From positions 1 through 64,000 of the forward strand of contig JAUILZ010000009.1 in NCBI GenBank assembly GCA_030432755.1: DNA of 64,000 nucleotides, read 5' to 3'. Within the stretch, counting starts at the first letter, position 1. Each line of letters begins with the position of its first letter. The translations under genes were made by a program, and so were the position numbers. This document shows positions 55,051 to 63,428 of this stretch, in pieces. Below the pieces are notes generated by a model. The model did not search any database. It saw only the letters and a list, made by a program, of their open reading frames with translations, and was not told the DNA's origin. The stretch comes from Gammaproteobacteria bacterium. Lineage in GTDB: Bacteria; Pseudomonadota; Gammaproteobacteria; Arenicellales; Poriferihabitantaceae.

Positions 55051-56637
55051 GTGACCGACACGAAAAACATCGCTGCCCGGACCAGCGCATTGCGCTGGGT
55101 AACACGCCACCTGACGACGCTATCGGACTGGCATGCGGTGATCTTCGATCACGGCGAAACGGCCTGGCGGGAATACCGGTCCGCGCGCTGGTACGTCGAA
55201 CGGCTGCGCGCGGAGGGGTTTTCGGTAGAAGCGGGCAGCGGCGACATGCCCACCGCGTTCTGCGCGACCTGGAACAACGGTGACGGGCCGGTGATCGGCG
55301 GCTACGCAGAGTACGACGCGGTGCCCGGTAACTGCCAGGCGGCGGATACCCGGGAGCGCCCGCGTGACGGACTCAGCGTCCATGCCGGTGGCCACACCGA
55401 TCCGCATTCCGCGCTCGGTATCGCGAGCCTGGGTGGATTTCTCGCGGCGAAGGAAGCGATGCAGAAAGGCAACATTCCCGGAACACTGAAATTCTTTGGT
55501 GAGCCGGCGGAGAAGTTGCGCGGATCCAAACCGATACATGCCGCCCGTGGCTACTACGACGAACTTGACACCGCCATCAGCTTCCATCCCTTCTACATGC
55601 TGCCGCTGTGCAACACCACGCGCTGGGACACCCATTGCGGCGCGGCCTATGCCATGGTGTACAGCTTCCGCTGCGAACACCCGGAAACCTGGCTCGCGGA
55701 CGGCGGCGGCGCCGATACGCCCATCCCGGCGGCCCACGCCTCGGCGCGCGCGCCTGGCGCCAACGACGCGCTTTTACAGATGATGCAGACCTCGAAAAGC
55801 CTGCGTGAACACATGGTGTCCGCCGGCGCGGGATGGTCGATGAACGAGTGCATACTCAGCGCCGGCCAGGCCACGGCGGACAACCTGCCCGCCCGGTTGG
55901 CCCAGGTGCAATACATCGTGCGGGTACCGGAAATCGCCATGGCTGAAAGGGTGCTGCGCGTACTCGACGCCAATGCCGCGGCGGCGTCCGCCGCCACCCA
56001 CTGCGAATGGGAACGGCAATGGGTTTCCAAGTCACGCCCCGGGCTCGCCAACCACGTCCTCGCGGAGGCCACCTTCGCCAATCTCTCCGAGGTGGGCGCT
56101 CCGCGTTTCAACCAGGGCGCAGCGCTCGAGATCGCGCGCGGGATCCAGCGCAACCTCGGGCTCGAGCCCATGGAAGCGCCGTTCCTGGCGGCCACGGAAA
56201 CGCTCGTCAGGCCGCAGGACGCGGAGGCGGAACTTCGCCGCCAGCTGCCTGCCTGGCAGGAACATTTCACTTCGGACGACTACACTGAGTATTGCTGGCA
56301 TACCCCCACGGTACGCCTGTACATCGCCCGACCCGCGCTGGCGGCGCCCTCCCCCGGCTACCGATACCCGGCATGGGTGATGAACGCCCTTGGCGGCATT
56401 CGCGAGACCATCGAACCGATGATCGACTGCGCGGCGAAGACCATTGGCCTCACGGTGGTGGACCTGGTTACCCGGCCCGAACTTCGCGCCGCTGCGCAGG
56501 CGGAATTCGAGCGCCGCACCGGGGGCGGAGTCGGCGGAACGTCATGGCAGGGTCCGCTGTGCGACTACCCGCCACCGATACATTTTCGCTGGCCCGAGTA
56601 CGTGACGACCGAACGCGGTCGTCACTGGTGTCTCTAG
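55051..56637 (+). CDS. M20-family amidohydrolase (AbgB-like)
   Basis: A 528-residue peptidase/amidohydrolase of the M20 family, closest in feel to aminobenzoyl-glutamate hydrolase AbgB and indole-acetyl-amino acid hydrolases. GPVIGGYAEYDAVPGNCQAAD holds the metal-binding region, followed by VHAGGHTDPHSALGIASLGG with the His/Asp pair and FGEPAEKLRGSKP with the catalytic Glu. It would cleave an N-acyl amino acid or peptide-like amide. It follows azlD by 48 bp in the same direction; release of an amino acid from a conjugate next to an amino acid exporter is plausible. Confidence 0.85.
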   Translation: MTDTKNIAARTSALRWVTRHLTTLSDWHAVIFDHGETAWREYRSARWYVERLRAEGFSVEAGSGDMPTAFCATWNNGDGPVIGGYAEYDAVPGNCQAADTRERPRDGLSVHAGGHTDPHSALGIASLGGFLAAKEAMQKGNIPGTLKFFGEPAEKLRGSKPIHAARGYYDELDTAISFHPFYMLPLCNTTRWDTHCGAAYAMVYSFRCEHPETWLADGGGADTPIPAAHASARAPGANDALLQMMQTSKSLREHMVSAGAGWSMNECILSAGQATADNLPARLAQVQYIVRVPEIAMAERVLRVLDANAAAASAATHCEWERQWVSKSRPGLANHVLAEATFANLSEVGAPRFNQGAALEIARGIQRNLGLEPMEAPFLAATETLVRPQDAEAELRRQLPAWQEHFTSDDYTEYCWHTPTVRLYIARPALAAPSPGYRYPAWVMNALGGIRETIEPMIDCAAKTIGLTVVDLVTRPELRAAAQAEFERRTGGGVGGTSWQGPLCDYPPPIHFRWPEYVTTERGRHWCL

Positions 56638-56932
56638 CGACATGGCGATCCCGGCAGCCGATCCGCGCGCCAGCCGGGTTCTGTGCCAGGGCGGAAATGG
56701 GTTATTCTCCGCGACACTGAAATGCGCTCTTCCCGCCCGGCCCGATCAGGCAACGCGACGACCCTGCAAGCGCCCCGAGGCCCCGTAACCGGTCTTCCGC
56801 AATCATCAACGTCCCCGTCCAGCTGCAACTGCATGATGCTGAACTATTTGGCCCGTGGCACGGGAATCGCACGGTCCCCGGTGCGGCGAATTCACCCGGC
56901 CCTTGCCCTGCCTCCCGACGCCAACCGCTAGC
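56638..56932. other. Non-coding gap before the sulfotransferase cluster
   Basis: About 295 bp with no convincing frame. I see no clear promoter, hairpin or repeat in it, though a promoter for the following cluster is expected here. Confidence 0.5.
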
Positions 56933-58246
56933 ATGAAATTCAACGGTCCCAAGATCATGTTTTTCCTGTCCGTTGTCGGGCTGGCGTTCGCCTGGGGTCT
57001 GGCCACGGGGAAATACAGGGTGTTCCCCCATGCGATCGTCGACTACGCGGTGGATTCGGTACGCCTGGTGATCGATGATTTCGGCATGCGTACCGGCGCC
57101 AGGCCCGTGGAGCACCTGGCGATCCCCCGCCACGAAGGCTCCGGAGTCACACGTAACGACCCGGAACGCTCCTCGCCGGGCCTGACGCTGGTCAGCAGCT
57201 TTTTCGATGACGAGGTGGCGATTCGCCTGATGGACGCCGACGGGACCGTCGTCAACCAGTGGCCGCTGCGCTACCACGAGGTGTGGGGCGGCGAAGACGA
57301 TTTCATGCCCGCGTCCGCTCGTCCGGTTACCGACTGGCACATGGAGACCGCCGGCCAGGTCGTCCTGCCGGATGGCTCCCTAATCGTCGTGCTCAAGGGC
57401 CTGGTGCGGTTCGACCGTTGCGGCAATATCACCTGGAAACTTCCGCACAAGTTCCACCATTCGCTGGCATTGACGCCACCCGAAACCCTCTGGGCAACCG
57501 GCACACGTTACGCCGATGACGAGTCGCTGCACCCGCCACTGCCGGCGCCCTACCAGATGGACACGCTGGTCAACGTGTCCCTCGACGGGGAAATCCTGCA
57601 GGAGATCGTCGTCCTGGACCTGCTCTGGAACGACGAGTGGATGGCGAAGCTGTTCGCCAACAACAGGCCTTTCGACCCCAATCCCGTGGGCGATGTCGTG
57701 CATCTCAACGAGGTCGAGGAAATTCCTCCGGAGTATCTCGATGCGTTCCCCATGTTCAGCGCCGGCGACCTGCTGGTATCGTTGCGCCAACCAAACCTGG
57801 TGATGGTGGTGGAGCCCTCCACCGGCCGTATCAAGTGGCATCGCACCGGGCCCTGGATTCAGCAGCACGACGCCGACTGGCAGCCCGACGGTACGATCAC
57901 GGTGTTCGACAATCGATTCGACGGATCGCCCTACGGCAGTATCCTCGGGGGCAGCAACATCATTTCCGTGGACCCGAGGACCGACGAGGTGCGCTACCTG
58001 TATGGAGACAGGGAGGGACAGCATTTCTATACCCGCCAGCAGGGCAACCACCAGGTTCTGCCCAACGGAAACATCCTGATCAACGAGACCAATGCAGGAC
58101 GCGTGTTCGAGGTGACCCCTTCCGGGGACATCGTCTGGGAATACGTCAACCGATACTCCGAAGAGCGGGTGGTGAAAACACGCGACGCGATCCGCTATCC
58201 GCACGACTATTTCGAGGTCAGTGACTGGTCCTGCGATCGCTCCTGA
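56933..58246 (+). CDS. Arylsulfotransferase (ASST)-like membrane-anchored protein, copy 1
   Basis: A 437-residue protein with an uncleaved-looking N-terminal helix (IMFFLSVVGLAFAWGLATG) that anchors it facing the periplasm. The rest is a beta-propeller of the arylsulfotransferase type, with repeated GDLLVSLRQPNLVMVV, WIQQHDADWQPDGTITVFDN (the His here lines up with the sulfate-accepting region of the family) and VLPNGNILINETNAGRVFEV blades. ASST enzymes move sulfate between phenolic compounds without PAPS. The start MKFNGPKI at 56933 is chosen because it precedes the anchor helix. A close copy follows 30 bp later. Confidence 0.75.
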   Translation: MKFNGPKIMFFLSVVGLAFAWGLATGKYRVFPHAIVDYAVDSVRLVIDDFGMRTGARPVEHLAIPRHEGSGVTRNDPERSSPGLTLVSSFFDDEVAIRLMDADGTVVNQWPLRYHEVWGGEDDFMPASARPVTDWHMETAGQVVLPDGSLIVVLKGLVRFDRCGNITWKLPHKFHHSLALTPPETLWATGTRYADDESLHPPLPAPYQMDTLVNVSLDGEILQEIVVLDLLWNDEWMAKLFANNRPFDPNPVGDVVHLNEVEEIPPEYLDAFPMFSAGDLLVSLRQPNLVMVVEPSTGRIKWHRTGPWIQQHDADWQPDGTITVFDNRFDGSPYGSILGGSNIISVDPRTDEVRYLYGDREGQHFYTRQQGNHQVLPNGNILINETNAGRVFEVTPSGDIVWEYVNRYSEERVVKTRDAIRYPHDYFEVSDWSCDRS

Positions 58247-58276
58247 CAGTCGGGACTCCTACCAGCAATCGGCAGC

Positions 58277-59581
58277 ATGACAATCAACACGCCCAAGCTG
58301 CTGTTCATGATATCCGTGGGCGCGGCGATCTTCATCTGGGGCATAGTGGTCGGAAAGTATCGCGTGTTTCCTCACGACCTGATCGAGTACGCGGTGGACT
58401 CGACCCGTCTCGTCATCGACGACGCCGGCATGCGTACCGGGACGCATCCCCGCGAACAACTCGGGCCGTCCCGCCACGCCGGCGCCGGCGTAACCCGCCA
58501 TGACCCCGCGCTTTCCTCGCCCGGGCTGACGCTGATCAGCAGTTTTTATGACGACGAGGTAGCCATCCGCCTGATAGACGCCGAGGGGAACACCGTCAAC
58601 CAGTGGCCCATCCGCTACCACCAGGTCTGGGACGGCGGCGATACCTTCATCCCGGATCACGAACGACCGGTGGACAACTGGCATGTGCAATCCAATGGCG
58701 TGGTTGCGCTCCCCGACGGTTCCGTGATCTTTCCTCTGGGTGGGCTGGTGCGGCTCGACCGCTGCGGCGACGTGGTGTGGAAGATCCCGCGCAAGTTTCA
58801 TCATTCGGTGGAGCCGGCTCCCGACGGGACGCTCTGGGCCTCTGCCACGCGCTACGTCGAAGACGAATCGCTGCACGCCCCCCTGCGGACGCCTTACAAG
58901 CTCGATTCGCTTGCGAGGATCTCCCTTGAAGGGGAGATCCTGGAAGAACACGTGGTGCTGGACTTGCTGTGGCATGAGGAATGGCTCGGGGAACTGTTTG
59001 CCAACAATCGAGGGTACAGCTCCAACAAGGAACGCGACGTCGTCCACCTCAACGACGTCGAGGAGATTCCCACGGAATTTCTCGGCGCCTTCCCGCAGTT
59101 CAGCGCCGGCGACCTGCTGGTCTCGCTCCGGCAGAGCAACCTCGTGATGGTGGTGGAGCCCTCCAGCGGGCGCATCAAGTGGCGCCGCACCGGACCCTGG
59201 ATCCAGCAGCATGACGCCGACTGGCAGCCCGACGGCACCATCACGGTATTCGACAACCGATACGATTTCTCTCCTTACGGCAGGCACTTTGGCGGCAGCA
59301 ATATCATCTCTGTGGACCCGAAGACCGACACGATCCGCTACTTGTACGGCAAGGGCGCAGACCAGCATTTCTACACCCCGGTCCAGGGCGATCACCAGGT
59401 GCTGCCGAACGGCAATGTACTCATCAACGAATCGAGCGCCGGCCGAGCCTTCGAGGTGACCCCGAACGGCGACATCGTCTGGGAGTACATCAACCGCTAC
59501 TCCGACGAAGAGGTATTTCGGCTCCGCGACGCGACGCGGTATCCTCCGGACTATTTCCAGGTCCCGGACTGGACCTGCTAA
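58277..59581 (+). CDS. Arylsulfotransferase (ASST)-like membrane-anchored protein, copy 2
   Basis: A 434-residue paralogue of the preceding gene, alike over its whole length (anchor helix, GDLLVSLRQSNLVMVVEP, HDADWQPDGTITVFDNR, VLPNGNVLINESSAGRAFEV). The conserved His in the propeller is retained, so both could be active. Tandem arrangement points to duplication. It precedes two small membrane proteins and a PAPS-type sulfotransferase in one direction with short gaps, suggesting one operon. Confidence 0.75.
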   Translation: MTINTPKLLFMISVGAAIFIWGIVVGKYRVFPHDLIEYAVDSTRLVIDDAGMRTGTHPREQLGPSRHAGAGVTRHDPALSSPGLTLISSFYDDEVAIRLIDAEGNTVNQWPIRYHQVWDGGDTFIPDHERPVDNWHVQSNGVVALPDGSVIFPLGGLVRLDRCGDVVWKIPRKFHHSVEPAPDGTLWASATRYVEDESLHAPLRTPYKLDSLARISLEGEILEEHVVLDLLWHEEWLGELFANNRGYSSNKERDVVHLNDVEEIPTEFLGAFPQFSAGDLLVSLRQSNLVMVVEPSSGRIKWRRTGPWIQQHDADWQPDGTITVFDNRYDFSPYGRHFGGSNIISVDPKTDTIRYLYGKGADQHFYTPVQGDHQVLPNGNVLINESSAGRAFEVTPNGDIVWEYINRYSDEEVFRLRDATRYPPDYFQVPDWTC

Positions 59582-59602
59582 CCACTACAGAGAACTGAGA
59601 CC

Positions 59603-59896
59603 GTGACCAAGCACCTGCGCACGATATTCTTGCTCCTGCCCCTCGCCGCCATCCCCGGCGAGGCTCTCGCCTACGTCGGACCCGGCGCGGGTCTGTCCGC
59701 CATCGGCGCTGCCCTCGCGCTGGTGGGCGCGATCCTCCTCGGCATCATCGGCTTCCTCTGGTACCCCATCAAACGCCTGATGAAACGCAAGAAGGACGGC
59801 GAAGAAGTATCGGAGGCGGGCAAAGGCGAGCCGACGCTGGCCCGGGAGCAACAGGAATCACAACAGCCCGAGGGCAAGGAAACCGGCGACCGATGA
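59603..59896 (+). CDS. Small membrane protein with AYVGPGAG motif
   Basis: A 97-residue protein: signal peptide (MTKHLRTIFLLLPLAAIPGEALA), then AYVGPGAGLSAIGAALALVG and a membrane helix (AILLGIIGFLWYPI), and a charged cytoplasmic tail. Proteins with this YVGPGAG start are known from several bacteria next to sulfatase- or phosphatase-like genes but have no assigned function. Its stop overlaps the start of the next gene by four bases (ATGA). It is 21 bp after the second arylsulfotransferase-like gene. Confidence 0.7.
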   Translation: MTKHLRTIFLLLPLAAIPGEALAYVGPGAGLSAIGAALALVGAILLGIIGFLWYPIKRLMKRKKDGEEVSEAGKGEPTLAREQQESQQPEGKETGDR

Positions 59897-60264
59897 ATCT
59901 CGCCGGTGCCCTGGCCTGTGTGATCCTGTTCGGGCTCCTGCTCCACTTCACCCGTATCATCCCCAATTCCCGTGCCGTCATCGCTCGCGCGCGCGAGTCC
60001 ATCGGCGTGATGCGCGACCCCGCGCTGGATGACCACGCGCGGGAAAAGGCTATCCAGGCCCACAGCCTGGGCATGTTCGCGCTGCTGGGCAAACTCTGCC
60101 TCGGCGCAGTCATCGCGCTGGGCGTTCCCGTGATCCTGCTGTGGTTGGTGGCGCGCGCCGGATGGCTGGACTTCGACGCTGTCATGGCGCTCATGCTCGA
60201 TCCCTGGTTTATCGCCGCCACCGTGGTGATCGCAATCGTCGGATTCCGCCTGGCGAGGCGATGA
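59893..60264 (+). CDS. Membrane protein of unknown function
   Basis: A 123-residue protein with an N-terminal helix (LAGALACVILFGLLLHF), a cytoplasmic basic loop (SRAVIARARESIGVMRD), and two further helices (LGMFALLGKLCLGAVIALGV and WFIAATVVIAIVGFRLA). It overlaps both neighbours by four bases (ATGA at each end), so it is translationally coupled to the YVGPGAG protein and to the sulfotransferase. No family recognised. Confidence 0.7.
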   Translation: MNLAGALACVILFGLLLHFTRIIPNSRAVIARARESIGVMRDPALDDHAREKAIQAHSLGMFALLGKLCLGAVIALGVPVILLWLVARAGWLDFDAVMALMLDPWFIAATVVIAIVGFRLARR

Positions 60265-61358
60265 GCAGCGCGGAACTGCTCGCCCGCTACGGTCCACTGG
60301 ACCGCCTGCTCCACCGTCTCGCGTTTCGCGGCGGAGCGCTACAGGTCGCCCTCGCCGACATGGAGGACTCGCTGCACAAGTCAACCCTGGAGGCCATCAG
60401 CGTGGACCGGCCGGTGCTGGTTACTGCCCTGCCCCGCGCCGGGACTACCCTGCTGCTGGAACTGCTTTACGCGACCGGCGAGTTCGCCAGCCATTCCTAT
60501 CGGCACATGCCGTTCGTGCTCTGTCCGCTCTTCTGGCAGAGGCTGTCCGGCGGATTTCGCTCCCGCGATGACGCCCGCATGCAGCGCGCCCACGACGACG
60601 GCATGGAGATTTCCCTCGACAGCGTGGAATCCTTCGAGGAGATGATCTGGCGCCGGTTCTGGGGAAGTCACTATCTTCCGGATCGCATCCGCCCCTGGGC
60701 CCACTGCAGTGATGCCGAGTTCACCGGCTTCCTCGGTAGCCACCTGCGCAAGATCATCCACCTTGCCAGCCTGGAAAATCCGGAGCGCAGCCGCTACCTG
60801 TCGAAGAACAACGGCAACATCGCCAGGCTGGGTTGCCTGGACGAGGCATTCCATCATCCGATCGTACTGGTGCCCTTTCGCCATCCGCTGGAGCATGCCG
60901 GTTCGCTGCTACGTCAACACCTCCAGTTCCTGAGGCTGCATGATGAGAGCCGGTTCGCGCTCGAGTACATGCGCGGCATCGGTCATTTCGACTTCGGACG
61001 CAACCTGCTGCCAGTGGATTTCGGCGGATGGCTGGACCGCTTACCCGAGCGGGACCCTTCCACCCTCGACTTCTGGCTGCATTACTGGATCACCGCCTAC
61101 GGGGCCGCGCTCGAGGCAACGCCGGATAACATCCACCTGGTGAGTTACGACGGCTTGCGGCAATCGCAGCGGAGAGTTCTCGGCGCCATTGCGGGTGTTA
61201 CACGAATCAGAAACGCGGAAGCTCTTGTCAACATGGCTGACAGGATTCGTCCCGCCCGGAAGAATGAGTCGGAAGTCCCCAGCGGCAAAGTGGGTGACGG
61301 ACTGGTTGATGAGGCGCTGTCACTGTTCGACAGGCTTCGGGAGCGGGCCATCAGCTAG
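60261..61358 (+). CDS. PAPS-dependent sulfotransferase family protein
   Basis: A 365-residue cytoplasmic sulfotransferase. The 5'-phosphosulfate loop is VTALPRAGTTLLLELL (residues 54-69), and the 3'-phosphate block lies around VPFRHPLEHAGSLLRQHL (the R-x-P-x-x-H pattern). It would transfer sulfate from PAPS to an alcohol or amine. As the last gene of a unit with two ASST-like proteins and two small membrane proteins, it may make the sulfated compound that the periplasmic ASST proteins then use. The substrate is unknown. Confidence 0.8.
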   Translation: MSSAELLARYGPLDRLLHRLAFRGGALQVALADMEDSLHKSTLEAISVDRPVLVTALPRAGTTLLLELLYATGEFASHSYRHMPFVLCPLFWQRLSGGFRSRDDARMQRAHDDGMEISLDSVESFEEMIWRRFWGSHYLPDRIRPWAHCSDAEFTGFLGSHLRKIIHLASLENPERSRYLSKNNGNIARLGCLDEAFHHPIVLVPFRHPLEHAGSLLRQHLQFLRLHDESRFALEYMRGIGHFDFGRNLLPVDFGGWLDRLPERDPSTLDFWLHYWITAYGAALEATPDNIHLVSYDGLRQSQRRVLGAIAGVTRIRNAEALVNMADRIRPARKNESEVPSGKVGDGLVDEALSLFDRLRERAIS

Positions 61359-61408
61359 GCATCGCGCCCCGCCACCGGTTGCTGGCAGCGAATAGATGTA
61401 CCCGATCG

Positions 61409-63304
61409 CTATTCCGGCACACCGGCCTTGCGCAGTGCTCCGATGACCTTCTCGGTATCGCTTTCGCTGCGGTACAGGCTTTCCTCGCGGATACGCGCCA
61501 GCGTAATGTCCGGGCTCAATGCCAGCGCCTCCTCCACTGACCACTCCGCATCCCCGAGGCGGCCGAGCTCCACCAGCGTGGCCGCCATGCTGAGGTGGGA
61601 GACGTCCATGGCGGGATTCCGTTCCACGGACTCCTCGAGTTTCGTGAGCGCCGTCTCGTACTCGCCTTTCAGGAAATAGAGACGGCCTTCCATGGAGAGA
61701 TAGATCCCGGTGCTCTGCGGATTGATCTGCCCGGCGCGGTCGAGGGCGTCCAGGGCGCGATCATACAGGCCCATGTAGCTCGAAATGAATGCCAGCGTGG
61801 CATGGCCGTCCGCGTAGTTGGGGTGCACTTCCACGGTACGTTGCGCGGCTTCCAGTGCCGCGTCGTACTGTCGTTGTGACAGGTAGAGGATGCTGCGGGT
61901 GAGGTAGATCTGCGGGATGCTGTCATCCAGCGCACTGGCTTTGGCAGCATACTCGAGGCCCTGCTCGATGTAGCCATCCCGGTCGTCGGTCCAGAGGAAG
62001 TTGACCTGCGTCGCGTAGGTGAGCGCGATATTGGCATAGGCCCTAGCATACTGCGGGTCCAGTTCCGCGGCACGGAGAAACAGTTCTCGCGCCTCAGAGA
62101 TGGAGTCGGCATTGAACTGGTTGTATTTCTCGACGCCCCTGAGCAGCAGTTCGTATGCCTCCGGCACCATTGTCTCCACCACGTCGAACTGCGCGCGGTC
62201 GGCGTCCGTCAACTCGACCTTGAGCGCATCGACGATCCGCCGGTTGACGTCATCCTGGAGCGCGAAGATATCTGCCATCCCGCCGTCGAAGCGGTCCGCC
62301 CATAGATGTCCACCGGATTCTCCATCGATCAACTGGGCGTTGATCCGCACGCGGTCGCCCACCCGCCGGATACTGCCCTCCAGCACATAGCGGACCCCGA
62401 GTTCCTGGGCAACCTGTTTCAGATCAATCGATTGCCCCTTGAAAGCGAACGCCGAGTTCCGAGCCACCACGAACAGGCCCGATATCTTCGACAGGTCCGT
62501 GGTCAGGTCCTCGGTGATGCCGTCGGCGAAATATTCCTGGTCCGGATCGTCACTCAGGTTGTCAAATGGCAGGACCGCGACGGAAGGCCGGTCCCCGACC
62601 TCCACGCCAGCGGGAACCGCAGTTGGCGCGATGATTTCCCTGGATTCCCCGAGGTAGCGGTATCCCATCGCAGCAGCGATGATCACGATGGAAAGGGCCG
62701 CGCCCAGGGCGACGAGCCTCCAACGCGCTGACGTTGGCCTCCGCTTCGCATCCGGTTCGGGCATATCCATGCCCTCGGCAAGCCGCACCCGGTAGACCGA
62801 AATTGGCTCCTGGAACCCTTTGATGTGCTGCTCTCCGATGTTTTCCTGCACCAGTGGCAACCGTGCCGGCAATGCCTCGCGAATGGCCGGCGTGATACAG
62901 ACACCCCCCGGTTCGGCCAGCTGTTCCATCCTCTGGGCGAGCACGACTCCGCCACCGGTGACCGTGTTGTCGGCGAATATGACTTCGCCGAGGGCGATAC
63001 CTACCCGGACCGCAGGTTGAATACCACCCGACTGTCGGTCACGGACACTTGCCTCGTCCCGCTGGAAAGCCAGCGCCGCCAACACCGCATCGGAGGCGCG
63101 TGAAAACCGCGCGAGAAGCGCATCACCACGCAATTCGATGACTTTGCCGTGATAGTCCGCGATCAGGCCGTCGAAGCGCTGGAACGCCTCGCGGATCCTG
63201 CCATGGGCCTGGCGCTCATCCACCTGTACCAGGGTGGTTGAATCCGCCACGTCCGCGTGCAGGATCACAGCGAGCGTGCCACTGACCGAGTGAGCGACGT
63301 CCAT
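61409..63304 (-). CDS. Class III nucleotide cyclase-like protein with FlgO/TolB-N and TPR domains
   Basis: A 631-residue one-pass membrane protein. Residues about 10-170 are a class III cyclase domain, one helix spans about 195-214, residues 238-360 have the RPSVAVLPFDNLSDDPDQEYFADG block typical of the TolB-N/FlgO-like domain, and TPR repeats fill the rest. Metal Asp18 and Asp61 are present. The substrate lysine is replaced by Glu57, the partner residue is Thr114, and the transition-state Asn is Val121 while Arg125 is kept. These are atypical, so nucleotide preference and activity are open. A second copy follows upstream at 63429. Confidence 0.85.
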   Translation of the reverse strand: MDVAHSVSGTLAVILHADVADSTTLVQVDERQAHGRIREAFQRFDGLIADYHGKVIELRGDALLARFSRASDAVLAALAFQRDEASVRDRQSGGIQPAVRVGIALGEVIFADNTVTGGGVVLAQRMEQLAEPGGVCITPAIREALPARLPLVQENIGEQHIKGFQEPISVYRVRLAEGMDMPEPDAKRRPTSARWRLVALGAALSIVIIAAAMGYRYLGESREIIAPTAVPAGVEVGDRPSVAVLPFDNLSDDPDQEYFADGITEDLTTDLSKISGLFVVARNSAFAFKGQSIDLKQVAQELGVRYVLEGSIRRVGDRVRINAQLIDGESGGHLWADRFDGGMADIFALQDDVNRRIVDALKVELTDADRAQFDVVETMVPEAYELLLRGVEKYNQFNADSISEARELFLRAAELDPQYARAYANIALTYATQVNFLWTDDRDGYIEQGLEYAAKASALDDSIPQIYLTRSILYLSQRQYDAALEAAQRTVEVHPNYADGHATLAFISSYMGLYDRALDALDRAGQINPQSTGIYLSMEGRLYFLKGEYETALTKLEESVERNPAMDVSHLSMAATLVELGRLGDAEWSVEEALALSPDITLARIREESLYRSESDTEKVIGALRKAGVPE

Positions 63305-63310
63305 GGAGAC

Positions 63311-63346
63311 AACGTGGAAATACCCGAAGTACTATAACACCACGTT
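63311..63346. promoter_or_regulatory. Inverted repeat at the cyclase gene promoter
   Basis: AACGTGG-N22-CCACGTT is a perfect 7-bp-arm inverted repeat just before the cyclase start at 63304. A minus-strand TATAGT lies between the arms and looks like a -10. It could be an operator. Confidence 0.35.
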
Positions 63347-63428
63347 ATCGGGCAATCGCCAACCGTGGGGACCTTGTTTCCTTTCCTTCGCCCGTTGAAT
63401 CAACTCGCGCCGATTCCCGGAAGCCTGC

